A DNA stretch of 64,000 nt, from NCBI GenBank assembly GCA_024233495.1, contig JACKPM010000001.1, positions 305,052-369,051 of the forward strand. Direction: 5' to 3'. Position numbers and translations under genes: made by a program. The stretch is from Chlamydiales bacterium (GTDB lineage Bacteria > Chlamydiota > Chlamydiia > Chlamydiales > JAAKFR01). Positions 1 to 6,794 of this stretch are shown here, piece after piece; position 1 is the first letter of the stretch, and each line of letters starts with the position of its first letter. The notes below the pieces were generated by a model. The model ran no database searches and was not told where the DNA came from. It worked only from the letters and a program-made list of their open reading frames with translations.

Positions 1-2
1 GC

Positions 3-89
3 TGGTTCTTTCTTCTCATAGGAACAGGCACTCTTGTCTGGTCAGGGCTTTCTGCTTCAGCAGCGTTTTGCTCGAACCGCATTAAATAA
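3..89 (+). CDS. possible C-terminal end of a membrane protein (partial)
   Basis: An open frame entering from the left edge reads a hydrophobic stretch (WFFLLIGTGTLVWSGLS) followed by a short polar tail and a TAA at 87-89. The composition suits the last transmembrane helix of a membrane protein. It would end tail to tail with scpB, overlapping its stop codon by a few bases. With only 28 codons visible this is weak, and it could be a chance open frame. Confidence 0.25.
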   Translation, partial: WFFLLIGTGTLVWSGLSASAAFCSNRIK

Positions 90-666
90 CGACTAACTCT
101 TTCAGCTCTTTCTCATTTTTAAGGCCGAAGTGCTTCAAGAAGCGCTTTGTCACTCCCCACTGAATAGGGCGACCAGGAGCCTCTTTTCGTCCGACACCCT
201 CGATAAGTCCACGCTCTACAAGAGAGGCGACTGTCCCTGAGCTATCTACACCCCGAATTGCATCGATTTCAGCGCGCGTAATAGGGGAGCGATATGCGAT
301 AATGGCCAAAACTTCCATACTGGCTTTGGAAAGCTTTTCTCCCCGTTTGTTTAGCATAAGAAGCTCAACGTAAACACCCATCTCTTCACAGGTGCGAAGA
401 AGATACCCCCCCGCAATTTCATCGATTTGGAAGGCGCACTCACGCTGCTTGTATTCATCGGCTAGCTCAGCTATCAACCTCTTCAGTTCGCGCAGTCCAA
501 TAGGATAGGCTGAGCTGATCACCTCTTTCATTTTTTCAGCGGTGAGCGCTTCATTAGAGGCAAAAAGGAGCGCCTCTACAATGCGTTTCACCTCTTGATC
601 TTTTGAAGGCGCTTTCGGCTCATCACTTACCTCAACATCGAGTAGATTCAACATAGATCCCTCCAT
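82..666 (-). CDS. scpB: segregation and condensation protein B (ScpB)
   Basis: ScpB is the winged-helix partner of the kleisin ScpA and of SMC in the bacterial condensin complex that compacts and segregates the chromosome. The 194-residue product has the family layout: an acidic N-terminus, then paired winged-helix domains containing VEALLFASNEALT near residue 30 and EVLAIIAYRSPITRAEID near residue 118, followed by RGVDSSGTVASLVERGLI. Length is normal. The start at 666 overlaps the end of scpA by 35 bases. An alternative ATG lies at 654. The overlap implies co-translation with scpA. Assignment is confident; the exact start is not. Confidence 0.92.
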   Translation of the reverse strand: MEGSMLNLLDVEVSDEPKAPSKDQEVKRIVEALLFASNEALTAEKMKEVISSAYPIGLRELKRLIAELADEYKQRECAFQIDEIAGGYLLRTCEEMGVYVELLMLNKRGEKLSKASMEVLAIIAYRSPITRAEIDAIRGVDSSGTVASLVERGLIEGVGRKEAPGRPIQWGVTKRFLKHFGLKNEKELKELVVI

Positions 667-1318
667 CTCTCACAACACGCACCTCTTCCATTTTCATCAA
701 CTCCAGTAGAGCCAAGAAGCAGACGATTAATTCGTCTTTGCACTTCTCCTCATTGAAGATCGCCTCAAATGTGAGGCGCTCTTTTTCAAGTGCCTGCAGC
801 AGCCACTCCATTTTTGGGGCCACTTCCCACACTTCTTTTTCGATCACCTTTATTTGGGGAACTCGCAGCATCACCTCTTGCAATAGCGACGTGAGCTCAT
901 CCAAAGAGACCTCTTCAAGTCCTGAAGCACTCCTTTTCGGGCACTCCTTTTGTCCCCGCGAATAGAAGAGGCGCTGTTTGTTTTCCATATGGGAAAGCGC
1001 AGATGCCGCATCTTTAAATCGGCAGTATTCCAAAAGTTTTTGGAAAACTTCGATGCGTGGCAACTCCTCCTCTTCTACCTCTTCGCCGGGGATCAATTTC
1101 TGGCTCTTCAACAATAAAAGTGTCGCCGTCAAAGCTAGCCATTGCGCACTTCTGTCAATCTCACCTATGGCATCAAGTTTCTTTGCAAATTGCTCAGCCA
1201 ACTTTGCAAGCGCCACATCTGTGACATCTACCTCTTCCTTTTGAATCAAAAAAAGGAGCAGGTCAAGCGGCCCTTCAAAGTTATCTAATGAGAAATTTTC
1301 TAAAGTATTTTCTTTAAT
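632..1318 (-). CDS. scpA: segregation and condensation protein A (ScpA), unusual start
   Basis: ScpA is the kleisin that bridges SMC heads in bacterial condensin. The conserved N-terminal motif NFEGPLDLLLFLIQKEEVD is encoded by about 1241-1296, so coding must extend upstream of the TTG at 1247-1249. Between that motif and the in-frame TAA near 1342 there is no ATG, GTG or TTG. The only candidates are ATT codons at 1316-1318 (preceded by a GGGG run) and 1331-1333. I give the ATT at 1318; a base error in the sequence is the alternative. The C-terminal winged helix (EAIFNEEKCKDELIVCFLAL) is intact. It overlaps scpB downstream and diverges from tsp. Confidence 0.88.
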   Translation of the reverse strand: MKENTLENFSLDNFEGPLDLLLFLIQKEEVDVTDVALAKLAEQFAKKLDAIGEIDRSAQWLALTATLLLLKSQKLIPGEEVEEEELPRIEVFQKLLEYCRFKDAASALSHMENKQRLFYSRGQKECPKRSASGLEEVSLDELTSLLQEVMLRVPQIKVIEKEVWEVAPKMEWLLQALEKERLTFEAIFNEEKCKDELIVCFLALLELMKMEEVRVVRDGGIYVESTRC

Positions 1319-1364
1319 TTCCGATACCCCAATGAAGCTTTATCCCATCATACAGGAATCTTCC

Positions 1365-3320
1365 ATGCGAAGACTACTTTTTTTTCTTTTGTTTAATGCC
1401 CTCACTTTTACCTCATTAGGGGCTGAGACCGAACTGCTTGATTCGTCCGATGTGGGACGTGTCATGAACCGTCTTTTTGAGTATCATATCGACCAAAAAC
1501 AGATCAGCTACACTGTTATTGAACGCTCGCTCAAAATTTATTTGACCCAGTTCGATCCCACGCACTCCTATCTATACATGGAAGAGGCGCAACACTACCT
1601 CCACCCCAACGAGCAAACACTCCATGTCGTATATAAGGAATACCAAGAAAGCAACTTCTCCACCTACTTTACACTCAATGACACAATCAAAGAAGGGATC
1701 ATGCGAGCCCGTAAGTGGCGCGAAGTGTGGGAAAGTGATCCAATCGTACTAGTGGATGAGGCTAAGAAAGTTAAGATTGACTCTCCCATCCATAGAACTT
1801 TTGCTGTGACCAAAAAAGAGCTCCAAAAGAGACAAAAAGAGCGCCTATTACGCCTAATTGCTTTTCTCATGCATGAACTCAAATATGACAGCTATGAAGG
1901 CTTAGAAAATAAGCTTGTCAAACTTTGCGAGAGACAGATCCGCAACGGTGAGAATCAATATCTTGGGATCAATGAGAAGGAGGAGATCCTCTCTACAGAA
2001 GAGTGTAACCACCAAGTGATTCTCCGCACTCTCAAGGCGCTCGCCTACAGCCTAGATGCCCATACCGCCTACTACAGCCCTGAAGAGGCGTACGCCATGA
2101 AAGTGCAGTTAGAGAAAGGGATGTGTGGAATTGGTGTCGTTCTCCGCGAGGGGATTGATGGCATCTCAGTCTACGAAATTTTACCTGGGGGGCCAGCTGA
2201 CAAGTGTGGCCGGCTTGCAAAAGGGGACACAATTGTTGAAGTGAATGGCGAAAATGTGCGACATGCCACATTCCATCATGTGCTTGAAGCGATGCGCGGC
2301 AAAGCGGGAAGCAAGCTCACTCTTGGTATTTCCCGTAAAACAGAGAATTTTCAAGTTGACCTTGTCCGCTCTCAAATCGCCATTGAAGACAAAAGAGTTG
2401 ATGTAGAGGCAGAGCCGTATGGCGATGGTGTGATTGGAAAACTTACTCTTCACAGCTTCTATGAAGGAGAAAATGGCGTCAGCAGTGAGAAAGACCTCAA
2501 AAATGCCATTGCTAAACTCAAAGAGCAAGGTCCTCTCCACGGTCTTGTCCTTGACATGCGTGAAAATAGTGGCGGCTTCCTCACCCAAGCGGTTAAAGTA
2601 AGTGGCCTTTTCATCTCAAGCGGTGTTGTTGTCATCTCCAAATACTCGGACGGCAGCATCAAATACTTCCGCACAGTAGATGGACAGCGCGCCTTTGAAG
2701 GCCCCCTCGTTGTTCTTATCTCTAAAGGCTCCGCCAGCGCTACCGAAATTGTCGCTCAAACTCTACAAGATTATGGAGTTGCTCTCGTAGTAGGCGACGA
2801 ACAAACCTACGGAAAAGGCACCATCCAACACCAAACAGTCACCGACAAAAAGAGCGATAGTTTCTTTAAAGTTACAGTAGGGCGCTACTACACAGTCAGT
2901 GGTCGTTCCACCCAGATTGACGGTGTGAAATCAGATATTGTCATTCCTTCACTCCTCCACTTTGAAGAGGTGGGTGAAAGCTACCTCGACTATCCCCTTC
3001 CGCCCGACCGCATCGCAGCAGCCTTTGAAGACCCCCTATCGGATGTCGATCCCTTTGCCCGCAAATGGTTTGCTAAATACTACGTCCCCTCAATTGAACC
3101 CGTCCACCAAGAGTGGCGCAATATGTTGCCCACACTAAAAGCCAACAGCGAGAAGAGACTTTCCCAAAATAAGAACTACCAAATCTTCTTGCAAAAGCTT
3201 CAAAAACAATCTGATAAATCTCCAGGACAAAACGACCTCCAAATGGACGAAGCCACTAACATCTTGAAAGATATGATCTACCTCTCCTCTGAACAAACTT
3301 GGACAATAGACACCCAATAG
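1365..3320 (+). CDS. tsp: tail-specific carboxy-terminal processing protease (Tsp/Prc, S41)
   Basis: Predicted periplasmic serine protease of peptidase family S41A, the counterpart of chlamydial CT441 and E. coli Prc. The ATG at 1365 starts a typical signal peptide (MRRLLFFLLFNALTFTSLGA); an ATG at 1332 in the same frame would add an implausible leader. An N-terminal helical domain precedes a PDZ domain (GIGVVLREGIDGISVYEILPGGPADK region, about residues 255-340). The catalytic core carries Ser458 in SASATE and Lys484 in YGKGT, the expected Ser/Lys dyad, one residue further apart than I recall for E. coli. The C-terminal DUF3340-like region is present. It diverges from scpA, and a MITE follows the stop by 2 bases. 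Confidence 0.94.
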   Translation: MRRLLFFLLFNALTFTSLGAETELLDSSDVGRVMNRLFEYHIDQKQISYTVIERSLKIYLTQFDPTHSYLYMEEAQHYLHPNEQTLHVVYKEYQESNFSTYFTLNDTIKEGIMRARKWREVWESDPIVLVDEAKKVKIDSPIHRTFAVTKKELQKRQKERLLRLIAFLMHELKYDSYEGLENKLVKLCERQIRNGENQYLGINEKEEILSTEECNHQVILRTLKALAYSLDAHTAYYSPEEAYAMKVQLEKGMCGIGVVLREGIDGISVYEILPGGPADKCGRLAKGDTIVEVNGENVRHATFHHVLEAMRGKAGSKLTLGISRKTENFQVDLVRSQIAIEDKRVDVEAEPYGDGVIGKLTLHSFYEGENGVSSEKDLKNAIAKLKEQGPLHGLVLDMRENSGGFLTQAVKVSGLFISSGVVVISKYSDGSIKYFRTVDGQRAFEGPLVVLISKGSASATEIVAQTLQDYGVALVVGDEQTYGKGTIQHQTVTDKKSDSFFKVTVGRYYTVSGRSTQIDGVKSDIVIPSLLHFEEVGESYLDYPLPPDRIAAAFEDPLSDVDPFARKWFAKYYVPSIEPVHQEWRNMLPTLKANSEKRLSQNKNYQIFLQKLQKQSDKSPGQNDLQMDEATNILKDMIYLSSEQTWTIDTQ

Positions 3321-3322
3321 AC

Positions 3323-3488
3323 TAGATGGTGTCGTCAAATTTTCTCTTTTGTGAGGCGAGAGATTTCTAGGCAAAATGCGCAATCGAAAGCGAAGGGAGT
3401 AGCCAAAGAGCTACTTCTGAGGTTGCGAGGGCGCATTTTGGCAGAAAAGATCCGGCTGGCAAAGGAGAAAATTTGACGACACCATCTA
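3323..3488 (-). mobile_element. MITE-A copy 1 (TA-flanked miniature inverted-repeat element)
   Basis: 166-bp element running from TAGATGGTGTCGTC to its reverse complement GACGACACCATCTA. The terminal inverted repeats are about 30 bp, and weaker inverted similarity continues inward so that most of the element can fold into one hairpin. It has no coding capacity. The TA dinucleotide at both ends is consistent with an IS630/Tc1-type target duplication. It begins 2 bases after the tsp stop codon and lies in the opposite orientation to the copy at 5367. Confidence 0.88.
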
Positions 3489-3524
3489 GAGAGTTATCCA
3501 GATTCCCAATGGGTGAACGTAGCC

Positions 3525-3656
3525 ATGGAAGAGTTCTTTGCCACAAAGCCCATGAGCTTCAATAAGTGGGCAGAGCTAAAGCCCGAGTTAGAGGAATATT
3601 TTCTAGCCACATTTCCGAATCAGAAGAGTATTTCCGTGAAAGTGCTTGCTGGATAA
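3525..3656 (+). CDS. small hypothetical ORF (43 aa)
   Basis: A 43-codon frame (MEEFFATKPMSFNKWAELKP...) between MITE-A and tRNA-Phe. The composition is protein-like, and the frame stays open upstream to the MITE boundary, so it may be the tail of a gene displaced by the insertion. No clear ribosome binding site precedes the ATG and I recognise no family. The tRNA-Phe promoter overlaps its 3' end. Weakly supported. Confidence 0.25.
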   Translation: MEEFFATKPMSFNKWAELKPELEEYFLATFPNQKSISVKVLAG

Positions 3657-3675
3657 GCAAACTTAAGCTAAGATT
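3646..3675 (+). promoter_or_regulatory. putative promoter of tRNA-Phe
   Basis: TTGCTG (3646-3651), an 18-bp spacer and TAAGAT (3670-3675), ending 12 bases before the tRNA 5' end. This is a reasonable match to a sigma-70/sigma-66 type promoter and lies where one is needed. Confidence 0.5.
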
Positions 3676-3687
3676 TTCGGTTCGTCG

Positions 3688-3760
<73 letters not shown>

Positions 3761-3865
3761 ATTTCCCCTTTTGGCTCCCGCATTTTTCTGTATCACTCCT
3801 CCACCGTGCTGCTCGCACTGCTGTCGTCGCGATCCTGTAAACTGCAGGAGCCAAAAGGGGAAATT
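3761..3865 (+). repeat. tRNA-linked palindrome with conserved core (Phe copy)
   Basis: Left arm 3761-3779 (AATTTCCCCTTTTGGCTCC) is repeated perfectly inverted at 3847-3865. The loop contains a 34-nt core at 3797-3830 that matches the loop behind tRNA-Ser (18071-18104) at all but two positions. The arms of the two copies are unrelated. The element starts immediately after the tRNA discriminator base. The stem could act as a terminator or processing signal in the tRNA transcript, but it is not followed by a T run. Confidence 0.8.
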
Positions 3866-4089
3866 CTTTGGGGGTTGCGTATTTTGCTTTTTCATTCCTC
3901 GGCCGTGCTACTCGCGCTGCCCTCGTCAAGAAAAAGCAAACTACTCGCTCAAAAGGGGAAATTCTTTGGACGTGATTTGCTTGCTCCCAGCCCCAAAATT
4001 CTAACCGCAACCTTCCTTCAACTTCTAACGAGACTCGAGCGTCGTGCTCCAGCAAACTGCAGGGCCAAAAGGGGAATTCTTTGGACGTG
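3849..4089 (+). repeat. degenerate tandem modules of the tRNA-linked palindrome
   Basis: The motif CAAAAGGGGAAATTCTTTGG occurs three times, ending near 3870, 3970 and 4085, the last copy lacking one A. Two copies continue into ACGTG. Between the first two sits a second palindrome: arms TTGCTTTTTC (3884-3893) and GAAAAAGCAA (3930-3939) enclose a diverged version of the 34-nt core (about 3897-3927). The block therefore looks like repeated rounds of one insertion process. No coding signal is visible in this roughly 240-bp stretch, and I call the short open frames here spurious. Confidence 0.6.
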
Positions 4090-4155
4090 GCGAAATTTTA
4101 TATGATTGTCTTTAAAGAGGATAAGATCTATTCTTTGGTGCAAAAAGGAGAGCGC

Positions 4156-5208
4156 ATGACTTCATATGTAGAACAAGCAATAAGAGGGGCAGCTGAGGGT
4201 GCATGGAATGGTACTTTTGGAGGGTGGCTGCAAATGGGGAAACTCGCTGTTGGTGGTGCTTGCCACTTGGTGACAAGACCAAGAGAGTCCTGGAATTCGG
4301 TGTCAAGCGGTGTTGCTTTTGCTTGCAGAGATCCCAGAGCTGTTGTTGAGGCTGTCAAAGGGGTAGCTATAGACTGTTTTTCAAATATTAAAGATGAGTT
4401 TGAGCAAAAGCCAGTTGAGGTAACAACGCGCATTTTCACACAACTCATTGCTGGAAGAGTTCTTTCTGCTTGGCTATTGCCGAAGACAAACATGGGGCTG
4501 CTTTCTGAGGCTAAAAACGTAAACGCGCGTCAGCTTATCGCGGGCATTCGCAAATTTGTTGAAACTGGAGACGTTGCGGCCTTGCAGCGAATTGGCATCC
4601 CTGTGAGTGATGTTGCTAGATTGGCTGCAAAAGAGATTAGAGAAATTAATAGATTGGGTTTCGTTGGGCGAATAGTGAATCGGGATCTTCAACGGCGGGT
4701 GATAGAATTTGGGGAGCAACTTGCATCGATTGTTAAGCAAGCAGAAGGTCTACTTGATGGTGATACTGCCGCGCGGCTGGCTGAGCTTCAGCGTGCCCTT
4801 GTAGCTTCGCGAGCTAACATGGTCTTTTCCACTTCAGCAGCGGTATCATTGGCAACGAATTCTAGAGGGGATGGCAATGCCTTACAAATAGAGTTGCCTG
4901 GGGACGTATTTACACCTCAAAATGCTCAGGCTAGTGACACAGGAGAAGAGGAGCTACGTGAAGCAGAAGACGGTGAGTCTGTTTCTTCCTTGCCGCACAT
5001 TGAAAGTGTGGCTGTAGAAGATGCGCCAAAAGAAACGCGGACCAGAAAAATAGAGAGATGTAGGCAGCATTTGGAGATGTTGGAGGTAAAGTTTAAGGCT
5101 AAGCAAGGGCGTGGGAGCTCCACAAGAGCGCGCGCTGCAAGCATATCGTCCCAAATCATTGTTCATAGAGAGCGCCTACAGATGCTCGTTGCAGGCCAAA
5201 AGATATAG
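4156..5208 (+). CDS. hypothetical protein, helical, coiled-coil C-terminus
   Basis: The 350-residue product is not recognised. I chose the ATG at 4156 (MTSYVEQAIRGAAEG) because a good AAAGGAG ribosome site lies 5-11 bases upstream; the frame is open further upstream but reads through repeat-derived sequence. The N-terminal 110 residues are Gly/Ala-rich helices (GAWNGTFGGWLQMGKLAVGG), followed by a hydrophobic segment (TRIFTQLIAGRVLSAWLLP) that may contact a membrane. The middle is helical. The last 70 residues are charged and probably coiled coil. It sits alone between repeat modules and MITE-A copy 2. It could be a secreted or lineage-specific chlamydial protein, but nothing visible proves that. 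Confidence 0.7.
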   Translation: MTSYVEQAIRGAAEGAWNGTFGGWLQMGKLAVGGACHLVTRPRESWNSVSSGVAFACRDPRAVVEAVKGVAIDCFSNIKDEFEQKPVEVTTRIFTQLIAGRVLSAWLLPKTNMGLLSEAKNVNARQLIAGIRKFVETGDVAALQRIGIPVSDVARLAAKEIREINRLGFVGRIVNRDLQRRVIEFGEQLASIVKQAEGLLDGDTAARLAELQRALVASRANMVFSTSAAVSLATNSRGDGNALQIELPGDVFTPQNAQASDTGEEELREAEDGESVSSLPHIESVAVEDAPKETRTRKIERCRQHLEMLEVKFKAKQGRGSSTRARAASISSQIIVHRERLQMLVAGQKI

Positions 5209-5366
5209 CGCTTGCTCCTTAGACTTGCTTTTCTTTTAATTTTTGAGGCAGTTGTAGTGACTAAGCCAAGCGCTGCTGCAGCTGTGCCGATACGCCCTGT
5301 GAATTCAGACGCGCCACTCGCCCTTCCAACGCGACGACTCTACCCATACAAGCTGTGCATGTTGTC

Positions 5367-5533
5367 TAGATGGTGTCGTCAAATTTTCTCCTTTGTCAGC
5401 CGGATCTTTTCTGCCAAAATGCGCCCTCGCAACCTCGGAAGTAGCGCTTTGGCTACTCCCTTCGCTTTCGATTGCGCATTTTGCCTAGAAAATCTCTCGC
5501 CTCACAAAGGAGAAAATTTGACGACACCATCTA
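5367..5533 (+). mobile_element. MITE-A copy 2
   Basis: A 167-bp, apparently intact copy with terminal repeats starting TAGATGGTGTCGTC and TA at each end inside CTAG. The internal sequence includes a GTAGC...GCTAC hairpin. It lies 158 bases beyond the end of the hypothetical gene at 4156-5208. Intact enough to serve as the reference for the family in this window. Confidence 0.9.
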
Positions 5534-5534
5534 G

Positions 5535-5957
5535 TTGTCAAGAAAGTTGTCTGTGGAGGTAGTGTAGGGTCGATTTGTTCAATAAGTATCAAAGAGAGAA
5601 TGCGGGTGTTTGCGCATTTTTTTTGCGCAGAAGAATGTAGAGGGGATTGGGCAGTTGTTGAACGAGGATTTTACCCTTTTCAATCCTGCTTCTTGTTGAA
5701 TAAGTTCCTAAAGCTGGGTAACAAGAACTTTTGGGCGACTTCCGACGAGATCCGTAGTGTCCCCCGACGGTTTGTGGCAACGACTAGGCATCGAGAAGGT
5801 TGTCGAACCCTCCAAGCATTAGCATGGGCTGTGTAGGTAACACGCCAAGTGAGAGATCATGCGAGTGAGGGTAAAATCAGCCAAAAGACTTCCAGAGGTT
5901 GACTTATGCGCGATTAGAGAACAATGCAATTCCTAAATGTTCGCCTATTGGTGGAGG
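5535..5957. other. non-genic repeat-bearing gap
   Basis: No gene is convincing here. A plus-strand frame at 5600-5836 encodes 78 residues ending LQALAWAV; its last codons fall inside repeat C, so it may be the decayed end of a repeated gene such as a transposase. I see no family motif, ribosome site or promoter. The rest is AT/GC-neutral sequence without obvious structure apart from repeat C. Confidence 0.4.
5820..5889 (+). repeat. repeat C, copy 1
   Basis: About 70 bp from TAGCATGGGCTGTGTAGG to ATCAGCCAAAAGACT. It recurs inverted at 63932-64000 with only a few differences, and its two ends recur with the middle missing at 26831-26870. Confidence 0.65.
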
Positions 5958-6600
5958 TTAAACGGGTAGACCATTTACAAAGCAGTCCGGGGCAAATGGA
6001 TTTTCGTGTCCACATTCATAAAGTTCGCTATGAACAGAATCAATATGACTACGAAAAGCAGCAAAACCTACATAGGTATTGTTATCAGGACATCTGCATT
6101 TAAATTCTTCTCTTTCTCTTCGCTGAATGGTCACGGGTGTTGGAGCAGTGCGAACAGCATCTCTCAATGTCGTAATTTCATAGGTAGCTCGCGAGTCAGT
6201 AGCTGCTGCATCATGTGCAGTTTCTAGCATTGTAGGTTGAGGAGGGAGCTGCGTAGTTGTCATCAGATTACTTGGCATTGGAGGTAGAGATGGGTATGAG
6301 GCCATACCTTGCATGGAAGATAGAGGTGGATATACGGGCCACCTGGAACAGGGAAGGTGGAAGTGCAGTCATGCTTGGCACCGTGCCTGATATTAGAAGT
6401 GAATGTTCGGTCATAGCTGGTTGAAGCACAACTTGGTATCCCAGTAGCCCCTGCTGCACTCGTCCTAAGTCAAAATGACCAGCTGACATCTGACTAAGGG
6501 CTCTTGCAGCTACCGCCGCAGCTAGATCACCATTAAAATCAAGTTCAGGATCTCCTGCTTCTGGAGAAGGAGGTCGTGGGAAAGTAGGGCTCAAGGTCAT
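5958..6600 (-). pseudogene. frameshifted Pro-rich protein with a C-terminal zinc-finger-like motif
   Basis: Two overlapping minus-strand frames (6600 down to 6268, and 6314 down to 5958) read best as one gene with a frameshift near 6310-6350. The first encodes a Pro- and Ser-rich N-terminus (MTLSPTFPRPPSPEAG...) and the second continues in the same style (YPPLSSMQGMASYPSLPPMP). It ends with a Cys/His cluster: CRCP, HIDSVH, CGH and a final DC, compatible with zinc binding. No family is recognised. A sequencing indel rather than true decay is possible; if so, the intact product would be about 210 residues. Confidence 0.55.
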
Positions 6601-6794
6601 GGCAATGTATCGTCTTAATCAAAGCTACATATTGAATCAATCCACTTGGATTTGCATGAAGAATAATTCTATCTGATGCGTATTTAAATCTTGTTGCTCA
6701 GCTTAGAAATCTGTGCTGGCCTCTCGCTTGATAAAAGGTCTACGTGTTATGAGCTATTGTTAGGGGAAACACTCCTTACGTCTAGGGTAAAATT

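Noticed and set aside
3323..3488. Simple rho-independent terminator of tsp
   Set aside because: The hairpin is 166 bp, TA-flanked and repeated elsewhere, so it is better described as a MITE even if it also terminates transcription.
5212..5562. 116-residue plus-strand ORF with a hydrophobic start
   Set aside because: It relies on a TTG start with no ribosome site, and more than half of it is translated through MITE-A copy 2. Only about 50 residues would be non-repeat.
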